Source: Millisia brevis NBRC 105863 (GTDB lineage: Bacteria > Actinomycetota > Actinomycetes > Mycobacteriales > Mycobacteriaceae). Taken from it: a stretch of DNA of 38,339 nt. The notes under the pieces are model-generated. The model made no database searches and had not been told where the DNA came from. It worked only from the letters and a program-made list of their open reading frames with translations. The stretch is from contig NZ_BCRN01000028.1 of NCBI RefSeq assembly GCF_001552615.1, positions 1 through 38,339 of the forward strand. Direction: 5' to 3'. Position numbers and translations under genes: made by a program. Positions 1 through 8,523 of the stretch are shown piece after piece; positions within the stretch are counted from its first letter, which is position 1; every line of letters starts with the position of its first letter.

Positions 1-1281
1 CACGCCCACCATGTTGAGCACCTCCTCGGCATCGGATGATCGGGAGGTCTCTTCGACCACCCCAACTACCGATACTGTCTGTCGTCCGGAGCGATAGAAC
101 AGGATTGCGTCTCCAGGTTTCAGCTGCCTCGTAGGCGCGTTGCACAAGTACGATTTGCGAAGTGCGTTGCCCCACGGGTACGTGGTGCCGTCCAGTCCGG
201 GGAACATGAGCTGTTCGGACTTGGGTACGCACTCTGGGAATAACTGGTCGTGCCAACGCTCCACTATCGGAATCACGAACACGCTGGCTTGATCCGACAC
301 GGCGGGTGGGCCATACGCGACATGGAAGTCCAACGGTGACAGAGCCCTATCTCTTGGCTGGTACCGCTTGGCGAGAACGACCTCGCCGCGAGCCGACCTG
401 CCAATGTCGTTGTATCCGAACATTCCCATGAGGTCGATAAGCGGTTGGTGGTGTCCCCACACCTCGACGTAGGCGCTGCCTATGCCGTGGTTGTGATGCG
501 ACCGCAGTATGGCTTTGAGTAGAAGCTCCCCGTAGCGGTGCCCCGTGAAGGAGGGTGCCACTTTAAAGGTTGAAATCTTGGTGATTGGCTCGGGTAAGTC
601 GTATGAGCAGTGGGAGGCTGGTTCGTTGATCGCCAAAATGGCGATGGCTGCGTAGGCCTCAGGATCTTCTGTGATGATAAAGCACTCGCGGTTCGGTGAG
701 TCGCTTTGCACCTTTGCGATCCACGCGTCGAATCCCTCGTAGTCGCCTCTGATGCTTGTGAAGATATCCTGATCGAGATCGAGAGCGTATGACTCGACTG
801 ACGTCACCCTCGGTAGAGGCTCGACCGTCAGCGGCTCGAATGTTTCTAACAGTGCGACCGCGTCGGCGAGGGTAAGAGCGCGATCGCCTAGTTCGACCCT
901 GCGTGCCCATCTATGAAGACCTGCGTCCTCAGTAACGAGGAAGTTCACGGCGTTAGCGTGCAACGCTGCCAGGATCCGCAGATCTCGGTGGTTGTTGGAG
1001 TTGGGAATAGGGTGACCGAGGATGTCGTTTAGGTGGGAGCTGATCGGAGTTTCAGCGAGCATCTCGATCTTGCTGAGTTCGGCGATCCGCTGCATTGCGC
1101 GTGTCCGATCCGCGCCTTCGGTAAGCTCATCCCTGGTCGCAGGGTGGGCGAACACGTGGTTCCGCTGCTTCATCGCGAGCCGCATAAAGGCAGCCGCCGG
1201 TCCGAGTCCGGGCTCCATCTGCCCGTCGAATGGTTCAAGAGCGATGAATGCGTTGGTGTCGAGGAGGAATCGAGTGGGCAT
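1..1281 (-). CDS. PIN-GNAT-EVE/ASCH-like fusion protein, 3' end outside window
   Basis: An open frame of 427 codons reads from 1281 to the left edge without a stop, so the C terminus is missing. Residues 1-145 look like a PIN nuclease fold: it opens with LLDTNAF (Asp8), has acidic residues near 51-55, and has HRDLRIL (Asp100) and LVTEDAGL (Asp119), the usual acidic cluster. Residues 165-305 look like a GNAT acetyltransferase (FKVAPSFTGHRYGELLLKA, a relaxed acetyl-CoA loop, then VEVWGHH and MFGYNDIG). From about 330 an EVE/ASCH-like domain begins (LKPGDAILFYRSG, VVGVVEE), which in known members binds modified nucleotides or RNA. In-frame ATGs also lie at 1308 and 1317; none has a clear ribosome site, and 1281 starts directly at the PIN fold. 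A TTA codon and an A/T-richer codon choice suggest transfer. A toxin or RNA-damage role is inference. Confidence 0.75.
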   Translation of the reverse strand, partial: MPTRFLLDTNAFIALEPFDGQMEPGLGPAAAFMRLAMKQRNHVFAHPATRDELTEGADRTRAMQRIAELSKIEMLAETPISSHLNDILGHPIPNSNNHRDLRILAALHANAVNFLVTEDAGLHRWARRVELGDRALTLADAVALLETFEPLTVEPLPRVTSVESYALDLDQDIFTSIRGDYEGFDAWIAKVQSDSPNRECFIITEDPEAYAAIAILAINEPASHCSYDLPEPITKISTFKVAPSFTGHRYGELLLKAILRSHHNHGIGSAYVEVWGHHQPLIDLMGMFGYNDIGRSARGEVVLAKRYQPRDRALSPLDFHVAYGPPAVSDQASVFVIPIVERWHDQLFPECVPKSEQLMFPGLDGTTYPWGNALRKSYLCNAPTRQLKPGDAILFYRSGRQTVSVVGVVEETSRSSDAEEVLNMVGV

Positions 1282-1625
1282 GGTCGCCGTGTCGCCATCT
1301 CCCGCCATGGCTCCCATTATCGCCAGTCACACTGGTCACACAGGACTCAGACACGCTATGTTTGCGTGATTGATTTCCCCGACTCAGCAGGTAGCTAGAT
1401 GCTCTGGATCCGAAGCTGCATTCGTCTCCAACAGCAGTGTGCGGTGAACCTGGTGGATTCGGACTGGAACGGCTACTACCTCGGTCGACCGACAGGTGGA
1501 ACGGACACCGGGATCGAGTACATAACACCCCACAGGGTGTCCCATGGGATTGCGATCCTCGGGTCAAAGCGCCTGCGGGATGATGAATCTTCTGGTATGT
1601 CAGCGCACGCGCGAGGAGGCTGCCT
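1282..1625. other. Intergenic stretch, no gene recognised
   Basis: About 340 bases separate the divergent PIN-GNAT gene and the nuclease/helicase gene. Short frames exist on both strands but none has a recognisable domain or ribosome site. A direct repeat GTGTGAC-N2-GTGTGAC (minus strand, around 1324-1340) lies just upstream of the PIN-GNAT start and could be an operator. Nothing else is evident. Confidence 0.5.
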
Positions 1626-4600
1626 GTGATCGTGGTGGAGGACGTCGTGGTGTGGAGCGCCTCGGATCTCACCGTGGCGGTGGACTGCGAATACGGGTTC
1701 GTCCGGCGGATCGACTACGTGCTGGGGCGGGCCCGGCCGGTCGAGAAGGCACCCGACGGCCTCGGCCAGCGGATCGCCGCGCTCGGCGATCAGCACGAGC
1801 AGCGCATCCTCGAGCGGTATCGCGACGCCGGGACGGTGGTGATGCCGGGGAAGGCGATGCTGCCGGTGACCGCCGCAAGTGCTTCGGCGGCCGCGGACGC
1901 GGCGATGCGCGCGTTTTCTTCCGACGCCGACGTGGTTTACCAGCCGGCCTTCTTCGACGGTGAGTTCTTCGGCTACGCCGACTTCGTCGAGCGGACCGAC
2001 GCCGGATGGTTGGTCTGCGACGCGAAGCTCGCCCGCAGTGCGAAGCCTCAGGCCCTGCTGCAGCTCGGCGCCTACGCGGACCAGCTGCTCGGGCGCGGCG
2101 TGCCGGTGGCGCCGACGGTATCGCTACTGCTCGGCAGCGGCGAACGGGTCGACGTCCGGGTCGCCGACGTGCTGCCGGTCTTCCGGGAACGCCGCGAACG
2201 GCTGCGGAACCTGCTGAGCAACCACCGAGCCGGCGATGGTCCGATCGGGTGGGGCGACGACGAGGTGACCGCCTGCGGTCGGTGCGCGGAGTGCGAGGAC
2301 GCGGCCGAAGCGCACCACGACGTGATCCTGGTGGCCGGGCTGCGCATCTCCCAGCGGCAACGGTTCGTCGAGGCGGGCATCCGCACGATCGGCGAACTGG
2401 CCGAAGCCACCACGGCACCGGACGGTATCCCCGCGACCACCTTCGAGGGCCTGCGCGCTCAGGCGCGGATGCAATGGGCGCAGCTGCGGGCCTGCGACGA
2501 TGCACCCGTCGCGTACGAGCTGACCGACGACGCGGCCTCCACCCTCGCGCTGCTGCCGGCCCCGTCACCGGGCGACCTGTTCTTCGACTTCGAGGGCGAT
2601 CCGCTCTACGACGAGGGTGACCCCGACCGCGTGGGACTCGAATACCTTTGGGGCGTCATGGATGCCGACGGCACCTACACCCCGCGGTGGGCACACAGCC
2701 GGGCCGACGAACGTGCCGCGCTCATCGAGTTCCTCACCGAGGTGACCGCGCGCCGGGAGAAGTACCCGGACATGCACATCTACCACTACGCCCCCTACGA
2801 GACGTCCGCGCTCAAACGGTTGGCGATGAGCAATCAGGTGATGGAGAAGCCGCTCGACGACCTGCTGCGGTCGGAGGTCTTCGTCGACCTGTACGCGACG
2901 GTGCGCGGTGCGATCCGGGTATCGGCGCGCTCCTACAGCATCAAGAAGCTCGAACCGCTGTACATGGGTGACGAATTGCGTTCCGACGGCGACGACGCCG
3001 TGGCAGACGGCGGGGCATCGGTGGTCAGCTACCACGAGTACCGCGACCTCGTCCGGGACGATCCGGCCGAGGCGCAGAAGCGACTCGAGGCGCTGGCCGA
3101 GTACAACGCCTACGACTGCCTGTCCACGCTGCGCTTGCGCGATTGGCTGCTCGACCGCGCGGCGGACGCGGGAGTGCGCGAACGGATTGTGCCGCAGGAG
3201 AAGAACGAGACGGGCGAGGAGCTCTCCACCGGGGACCCGGTCTTCCTCGAACTGATGGCGCGCGCCGAGCCGGTCGGCCGTGCCGGGCGAACAGCGGAGC
3301 AGCAGGCGTACGCCTTGCTGGCGACGTCGTTGGACTACCACCGGCGCGAAAGCAAGCAGTTCTGGTGGGGACACTACGACCGACTGTCTCATCCGGTGGG
3401 GGAGTGGCAGCGCGCTCGCGACATCTTCGTCGTGGAATCGGCACGGGTGGAGAAGGATTGGGAGCTGCCCGTCGGGAAGCGTAACTGGTTTCGCACCGTC
3501 CGACTGACCGGTGATTGGACGCCCGGCAGTCGACCCGGGGCGGCGCTGGTCGTGTACGCGAGCCCCGCGCCGACCGCCTGCAAGGGGCCGGATCGGGCGC
3601 CCTTTGCCGCCGGGTCGGCCGTCGAGGTCCGAGCCGAGGTGGGGCCTCGGGATATCGAACTGATCGAGAGCCGCAAACCGGCGGAGGTCTTCGACGATCT
3701 GCCGGTGGCGTTGATGCCCACCCCGCCGCCGGGGACCGACAACCTGCAGAAGGCGATTCGGTCGGTCGCCGAGTCCGTCCAACAGTCTTCGCAGCTGCCC
3801 GACCTCGCGGTGATCGACCTGCTGGCCGGTCGAGCGCCGCGCCTCGACGACGGCGGACCACTGCCGACCGACGGCGATCCGATCGCCAACGTGGTGGCGG
3901 CATTGGTGGGAATGACCAATTCGTATGTCGCGGTGCAGGGCCCACCGGGAACGGGTAAGACCTACTCGGGCTCCCGCGTCATCAAGGAACTGGTGGAGCG
4001 CCGGCGATGGCGCATCGGTGTGGTCGCCCAGTCACACGCCGTGGTTGAGAACGCGTTGACCGCCGTCGTCAAGGCAGGTCTGAGCCCAGCCCTCGTCGGC
4101 AAGGACAAGGCAACCATCAAGACGGTGGCACCGGAGTGGACGGCAGCGCCGAAGATCGATCGGTTCCTCGACGCGAGCACCGAGACGGGGTGCGTTGTCG
4201 GTGGCACCGCGTGGGACTTCACCAACGACAAGAAGATTCGCCCCGGCAGCCTCGACCTGCTGGTCATCGACGAGGCCGGACAGTTCTCCCTCGCGAACAC
4301 GATCGCCGTGTCGATCGCGGCCGACCGGCTGCTACTGCTCGGCGATCCGCAGCAGTTGCCGCAGGTCAGCCAGGGGACACACGCCGAACCCGTCGACCAG
4401 TCGGCGCTCGGATGGCTGCTCGGCAGCCACCCCACGATCCCCGCCGATCGCGGCTACTTCCTCGCACAGACCCACCGCATGCACCCGGACCTGTGCGCTC
4501 GGGTCTCGACCCTGTCCTACGAGGATCGGTTGCACTCCGCACCCACCGCATCCGATCGACATCTCGACGGCGTCGAGCCGGGCCTGCACGTGGTGAGCGT

Positions 4601-5060
4601 CGACCACACGGGCAACCGCACCGAGTCGCCGGAGGAGGCCGACGCGATCGTCGCCGGGGTCCGGTCTGTCCTCGGCGCCACCTGGACGGAATCCGCCGAT
4701 GCGGCACCTCGCGCGCTGGCCGCGCGCGACATCCTGGTCGTCGCCCCATACAACGCGCAGGTGCAGGTGGTGCGAGCCGCGCTGGACGGCGCCGGGCTGC
4801 CCGAGGTGCGGGTCGGCACCGTCGACCTTTTCCAGGGGCAGGAGGCGCCGATCGTCTTCGTCAGCATGACCGCGTCCTCACACGGTGACGTGCCGCGCGG
4901 AATGGGCTTCCTGCTGAACCGGAATCGCCTCAACGTCGCCGTTTCGCGCGCCCAATGGGCGTGCTTCCTGGTGCGCTCGACGACGTTGACCGCATTCATG
5001 CCCGCATCGACCGCGGGAATGCTCGAACTCGGCGCCTTCATCGGACTCTGCACGCCCTGA
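1626..5060 (+). CDS. TM0106-type RecB nuclease fused to SF1 helicase
   Basis: A 1144-aa fusion. Residues 105-155 carry a RecB/PD-(D/E)XK nuclease core: GYADF (Asp119), CDAK (Asp132, Lys134) and QLGAY (Gln146). A small cysteine group, CGRCAEC, follows near 217. A ribonuclease H-like domain begins at FFDFEGDP near 320. The C-terminal half is a superfamily 1 helicase of the Dna2/Upf1 type: Walker A GPPGTGKT at 772-779, Walker B IDEAGQ near 881, GDPQQLPQ, QTHRMHP, VDLFQGQE and NRLNVAVSRA. This is the TM0106 family layout, thought to process DNA ends or act in nucleic-acid quality control, but the exact substrate is unknown. GTG start with AGGAGG 6-8 bases upstream. It converges on the UDG-like gene with 9 bases between stops. 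Confidence 0.85.
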   Translation: MIVVEDVVVWSASDLTVAVDCEYGFVRRIDYVLGRARPVEKAPDGLGQRIAALGDQHEQRILERYRDAGTVVMPGKAMLPVTAASASAAADAAMRAFSSDADVVYQPAFFDGEFFGYADFVERTDAGWLVCDAKLARSAKPQALLQLGAYADQLLGRGVPVAPTVSLLLGSGERVDVRVADVLPVFRERRERLRNLLSNHRAGDGPIGWGDDEVTACGRCAECEDAAEAHHDVILVAGLRISQRQRFVEAGIRTIGELAEATTAPDGIPATTFEGLRAQARMQWAQLRACDDAPVAYELTDDAASTLALLPAPSPGDLFFDFEGDPLYDEGDPDRVGLEYLWGVMDADGTYTPRWAHSRADERAALIEFLTEVTARREKYPDMHIYHYAPYETSALKRLAMSNQVMEKPLDDLLRSEVFVDLYATVRGAIRVSARSYSIKKLEPLYMGDELRSDGDDAVADGGASVVSYHEYRDLVRDDPAEAQKRLEALAEYNAYDCLSTLRLRDWLLDRAADAGVRERIVPQEKNETGEELSTGDPVFLELMARAEPVGRAGRTAEQQAYALLATSLDYHRRESKQFWWGHYDRLSHPVGEWQRARDIFVVESARVEKDWELPVGKRNWFRTVRLTGDWTPGSRPGAALVVYASPAPTACKGPDRAPFAAGSAVEVRAEVGPRDIELIESRKPAEVFDDLPVALMPTPPPGTDNLQKAIRSVAESVQQSSQLPDLAVIDLLAGRAPRLDDGGPLPTDGDPIANVVAALVGMTNSYVAVQGPPGTGKTYSGSRVIKELVERRRWRIGVVAQSHAVVENALTAVVKAGLSPALVGKDKATIKTVAPEWTAAPKIDRFLDASTETGCVVGGTAWDFTNDKKIRPGSLDLLVIDEAGQFSLANTIAVSIAADRLLLLGDPQQLPQVSQGTHAEPVDQSALGWLLGSHPTIPADRGYFLAQTHRMHPDLCARVSTLSYEDRLHSAPTASDRHLDGVEPGLHVVSVDHTGNRTESPEEADAIVAGVRSVLGATWTESADAAPRALAARDILVVAPYNAQVQVVRAALDGAGLPEVRVGTVDLFQGQEAPIVFVSMTASSHGDVPRGMGFLLNRNRLNVAVSRAQWACFLVRSTTLTAFMPASTAGMLELGAFIGLCTP

Positions 5061-5069
5061 GCGGGCCGG

Positions 5070-5705
5070 TTACACCGGCGTCTTCAACGTATCGGCCACC
5101 AGTTCGTAGGCGTGCTGCTGCTTGTCGAGTCGCGCCTGCCGGGCGTCCGGGTCGGCGGTCCACAGGGCCTGGCGACTCGGGTGAATGCTGGCCGCAACGG
5201 TGAGATTTCGGTCCGCCGGCAGCGAGGGGCGCAGTCGCAGAACGCGCTTCCACGCCGCCTCGGCCTCCTTGCCCTGCAGGAGCACCACCCGCAGATCGGG
5301 CAGCATGTCGATCAGGGCGCACAACACCGCCGCACCCTCGTCGAGCTGCGCCGATCCGGGTGCGGCGTTGATGTACCAGGGGTAGGCGTTCCACGGCAGC
5401 ACGTCGCGCGGATCGATCCCGTACTCGGCGAACAGGTTTGTCTGGTTCTCCGCCGTCTGGTCGTCGTTCTCGGTGCACAGGAAACCCGAGCCGACGCCGC
5501 TGCGGGTGGCGGGGCCGGGGTCGCGCAGGATGCTGAGCACCTTCGCGTCGACCCCGGCGTGCATCGGTGCCACCTCCGGCACCCACCCGCGCCCGTCCCG
5601 ATCACGCAGGGAGTGCACCAGGGCGTTGATCGGCGCGATATGCGGTTCGTTCCGCCGATCGCGCTGATCCTGTAGGAATCGGGCATCTGCCATTTTTCGT
5701 GCCAT
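5070..5705 (-). CDS. Uracil-DNA glycosylase superfamily protein
   Basis: A 211-aa protein of the UDG fold. The first motif reads LRDPGP (Asp62) followed by GSGFL. NAYPWYIN at 106-113 matches the uracil-binding strand. IHPSRQA (His175) matches the C-terminal HPS motif. Families of this kind remove uracil or damaged bases from DNA, but this sequence lacks the exact GQDPYH box of Ung, so the substrate is open. It starts 46 bases after the sulfurtransferase stop on the same strand and probably shares its transcript. A second in-frame ATG at 5693 is also possible; neither start has a strong ribosome site. Confidence 0.7.
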   Translation of the reverse strand: MARKMADARFLQDQRDRRNEPHIAPINALVHSLRDRDGRGWVPEVAPMHAGVDAKVLSILRDPGPATRSGVGSGFLCTENDDQTAENQTNLFAEYGIDPRDVLPWNAYPWYINAAPGSAQLDEGAAVLCALIDMLPDLRVVLLQGKEAEAAWKRVLRLRPSLPADRNLTVAASIHPSRQALWTADPDARQARLDKQQHAYELVADTLKTPV

Positions 5706-5751
5706 TGCGACATCGTGGCACGACGGTACGACAGGAATGGCCGGTTCGGTT

Positions 5752-6639
5752 CTAGCGCGGGGTGGAGCCGACCACCAGCGGCAGGTCCGCGTCGGCGGTC
5801 CAGGCCGTCAGCGAACCGTCGTAGACGCCGACATCCGACCGGCCGACCAGCGACAGGGCATGCGCGACACCGGTCGCGGCGATGCCACCGCCGCAGTAGG
5901 TCACCGGGGTGACGGCGGGATCGAGCAGGCCGGCGTCGTCGAAGATCTTCCGCAGTTCCTCGACCGGAAGCAGCTTGCCGGTCTCGGTGTCGCGGATCTG
6001 AAACACCGGCAGGCTGATCGCGCCGGGGATGTGGCCGGGCCGCGCGTAGGAGGTCGCCTCGCCGTTGTACTGCTCGGTGGCCAGCACGTCGACCAGCACG
6101 GTGTCGGCGTCGGTGGTGGCCTCCAGGACCTGCTCGGTCGAGCGGAGCAATTCGGGCCGCCGCGTGGCGGTGAACGTACGCGGCGTCGGAACGGGGATCT
6201 CCGCGGTCAGCGGGGCCTCGGCGGCGCGCCAGGCGCGCAGGCCGCCGTCGAGGATCGCGACATTGTCGAAGCCCTCCAGGCGCAGCTGCCACCAGAAGCG
6301 GGTCGCCCAGTAACCGTCGTGCTGGTCGTAGACGACGACCCGCACGCCGTCGCCGATACCGATCGCTCCCGCGGAGGCGGCGAACTTCTCGGACGACGGA
6401 ACCGTCCACGGCTGCGGGGCATCGGTATCGGCGAAGTCGGTCAACAGGTTCGCGAAGATCGCGCCCGGGATGTGCTCGGGGGTGTAGGTCTCGCGGCCGG
6501 CCTCGAGGGAGTACGGGGTCGCGGAACCCGGCGGGTTCGGCTGGAGGTGGGTGGTCGAATCGACGATCACCAGGTCCGCGTCGTCGAGGTGGTCACGTAG
6601 CCATTCGACGCTCACGACGCCGGGGTTCTGCTCACTCAT
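5752..6639 (-). CDS. Tandem-rhodanese sulfurtransferase (thiosulfate/3-mercaptopyruvate type)
   Basis: A 295-aa protein with two rhodanese domains. The N-terminal inactive one contains VIVDSTTHL, YTPEHIPGA and VYDQHDG. The C-terminal active one contains VLVDVL, ARPGHIPGA and the loop YCGGGIAAT with the persulfide-forming Cys249. Such enzymes move sulfur from thiosulfate or 3-mercaptopyruvate to cyanide or thiols in the cytoplasm. The active loop CGGGIAAT differs from the CRxGxx(R/T) loops of classical rhodaneses, so the donor is uncertain. The frame is open upstream to 6699, but the ATG at 6639 begins exactly where the family begins (MSEQNPGVVS), so it is preferred. Confidence 0.85.
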   Translation of the reverse strand: MSEQNPGVVSVEWLRDHLDDADLVIVDSTTHLQPNPPGSATPYSLEAGRETYTPEHIPGAIFANLLTDFADTDAPQPWTVPSSEKFAASAGAIGIGDGVRVVVYDQHDGYWATRFWWQLRLEGFDNVAILDGGLRAWRAAEAPLTAEIPVPTPRTFTATRRPELLRSTEQVLEATTDADTVLVDVLATEQYNGEATSYARPGHIPGAISLPVFQIRDTETGKLLPVEELRKIFDDAGLLDPAVTPVTYCGGGIAATGVAHALSLVGRSDVGVYDGSLTAWTADADLPLVVGSTPR

Positions 6640-6732
6640 ATCCCGCACGCTAGCGAGCGCTCGGCCGGTCACCAACCGACCGAATCGTGACGCGCACAAC
6701 GGTTGACGGCGGGCGCCCGATCCGGAGAATGA

Positions 6733-7632
6733 TCAGTTGACGAATCCGCCGATCAGTTCGGCCAGTTCTTCCGGCCGATCCTCCGCCACCCAGGTGCGGG
6801 AGCCTTCGATGCGCTCGAGGCGAGCATTCGGGAAGTCTCGCGCGAGCCGGTGGGCATGGCGCATCGGAAAGTATCGATCATCGGTCGCCCACGCGACCAG
6901 CACCGGCATGGTCACCGTCGGGAACGCCTTGGCCGCCTCCAGGGTGTCGCGGCGGTCGACCGATTCGAGGAAGGCGACGAAGTCGCGCACCACCGCCGGG
7001 TTCTCCCGGATACCGGCAACGTAGTGGTCGATCAGCTCATCGTCCGGCCGGACATGCGACAACCCGCCGAAGCCGAAGCGCGAGCGGGTGAAGCCTCGGC
7101 GGAAGGCGCCCACCGCCAGGGCGCGGGCGAAGAGCCGCAGCGTGACCGGGAATCGGGCCGCCCGGCACAGGTAGGCGAATTGGCGGGGTGGAAAGTTCTC
7201 GTAGGCATCGCAGTTGGTCAGCACCAGCCGACCCACCCGCTCCGGTCGGCGGGTGACGAGCAGCTGGCAGAGCATGCCGCCGCCGTCGTTGCCCACCAGC
7301 GTCACGTCGATGAGATCGAGCCGTTCGAGCACCTCGGCGACCAGATCGGCGATCCCGGTCGAGCGCAGATCCGCGCCGGGGCCCATCGCGATCCGGTGGG
7401 CACCGAAGGGCCAGTCGACGGTGATGCAGCGATACCGATCGGCGAGCAGCGGCACCACCTTTCGCCAGGCGGCGGCGTTGACCGACATGCCGTGCACGAA
7501 GACGATCGGCCGGCCGCGCCCGCGTTCGTGGACGCGCACGTCGCCCGCGGAGGTGCCGAGCACCGTCGACGGTCCCAGGGCATCGGTGACGCTCCCGCCG
7601 GTCACCGGTGGCGGAGTCGATAGGTCACTCAT
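6733..7632 (-). CDS. Alpha/beta hydrolase, haloalkane-dehalogenase-like, canonical His absent
   Basis: A 299-aa alpha/beta hydrolase. The oxyanion segment is FVHGMS (48-50) and the nucleophile elbow is GNDGGG with Asp116, as in haloalkane dehalogenases and some epoxide hydrolases rather than serine esterases. The acid strand is LVAWATDDRYFP. Where the catalytic histidine normally sits (GHF before a DxP motif) this protein reads GSRTWVAEDRP (277-287), so the histidine is missing. ATG start with AAGGAA seven bases upstream. It is divergent from the AraC gene, with 49 bases between starts, so that regulator may control it. Substrate unknown. Confidence 0.75.
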   Translation of the reverse strand: MSDLSTPPPVTGGSVTDALGPSTVLGTSAGDVRVHERGRGRPIVFVHGMSVNAAAWRKVVPLLADRYRCITVDWPFGAHRIAMGPGADLRSTGIADLVAEVLERLDLIDVTLVGNDGGGMLCQLLVTRRPERVGRLVLTNCDAYENFPPRQFAYLCRAARFPVTLRLFARALAVGAFRRGFTRSRFGFGGLSHVRPDDELIDHYVAGIRENPAVVRDFVAFLESVDRRDTLEAAKAFPTVTMPVLVAWATDDRYFPMRHAHRLARDFPNARLERIEGSRTWVAEDRPEELAELIGGFVN

Positions 7633-7669
7633 CGAAGCGTTCCTTCCTCGAACGGGTCGCGGTCGCCCC

Positions 7670-7681
7670 TAGAATCCGTGC
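7670..7681 (+). promoter_or_regulatory. Probable leaderless promoter of the AraC gene
   Basis: TAGAAT at 7670-7675 fits the actinobacterial -10 consensus TANNNT. It ends six bases before the ATG at 7682, which would place the transcript start on the start codon. No ribosome site precedes that ATG. No clear -35 is visible. The assignment is inferred from spacing alone. Confidence 0.45.
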
Positions 7682-8473
7682 ATGACGACGGCGGCGCTTC
7701 CACAAACGTGCTCCGCCGCGTCGAATCGGCTGTGGGTATGGCCCGCAGGCGCCGCCTATCTCGGCGCCACACCGGGATTGGCCGCACACGCAGCCTCGGT
7801 GCACTGCCTGGTCATCGGGGTCGACGCCGCGGTGACGGTCCAGGCCGACGGGTCCGAACCGGTGACGGCGCGCAGCGTGTTGATACCGCCGCGAACGGTG
7901 ATGCGCCTGATCCTCCCGCCGGACGCGCGGGCGCTGTTCTGCTACGCCGACGTCACCCGCGCCCGGGCCGCCGACCTGTCCGCGCGGATGGCCGGCGCCC
8001 GGCCACCCCTGTTCACCGATCACCGCGACGAGAGCGACCTGATCGAGCTCTGCGACCGGGGCCTTCCCGACGGCTACGACATCATGAAGATCGTTGCCGC
8101 CGAACCCTCCCCGGCGATCGACCCGCGGATCAGTCGGACCACCGAGCGGTTTGCCCACGATCCCGCCGGCCGCTGCGCCGCCGACGTCTGCGCCGACCGC
8201 GAAGGGATGTCGCGGTCCCACTTCCTGCGCACCTTCGCGGCCGAGACCGGCACCAGCTTCCGGCAGTACCGGCTGTGGATGCGCATGCTGCACGTCGCGC
8301 GGTCGGTGGCGGACGGCGCCGACCTGACCCGGGCATCCGCCGACGCCGGGTTCGCATCACCCTCGCATTTCAGCGACACCTTCCTGCGCATGTTCGGGAT
8401 GACGGCCACCGCGCTGCTCGGGCTGGCCGGCGCACCGATCGTGCTCGGCGGCCGCCGGGCGGCGGCGTCGTGA
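7682..8473 (+). CDS. AraC-family transcriptional regulator
   Basis: A 263-aa regulator. The N-terminal ~130 residues look like a cupin-type sensor (VLIPPRTVMRLILPP). The C-terminal ~100 residues hold the two-helix-turn-helix AraC/XylS domain: MSRSHFLRTFAAETGTSFRQY, then the second helix pair ending in GFASPSHFSDTFLRMFGMTA. It lies between a divergent dehalogenase-like hydrolase and a co-directional serine hydrolase 50 bases downstream, so it is the likely regulator of one or both. The ligand is unknown. Confidence 0.88.
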   Translation: MTTAALPQTCSAASNRLWVWPAGAAYLGATPGLAAHAASVHCLVIGVDAAVTVQADGSEPVTARSVLIPPRTVMRLILPPDARALFCYADVTRARAADLSARMAGARPPLFTDHRDESDLIELCDRGLPDGYDIMKIVAAEPSPAIDPRISRTTERFAHDPAGRCAADVCADREGMSRSHFLRTFAAETGTSFRQYRLWMRMLHVARSVADGADLTRASADAGFASPSHFSDTFLRMFGMTATALLGLAGAPIVLGGRRAAAS

Positions 8474-8523
8474 TTGTGGGAGCCGGCAGCGGGGCAACAC
8501 GACCGATGGGTTGAAATGATCGG

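Noticed and set aside
1669-2568. Long arginine-rich frame opposite the nuclease/helicase gene
   Set aside because: Composition (Arg, Pro, Ala) is that of the antisense of a high-GC gene, with no domain.
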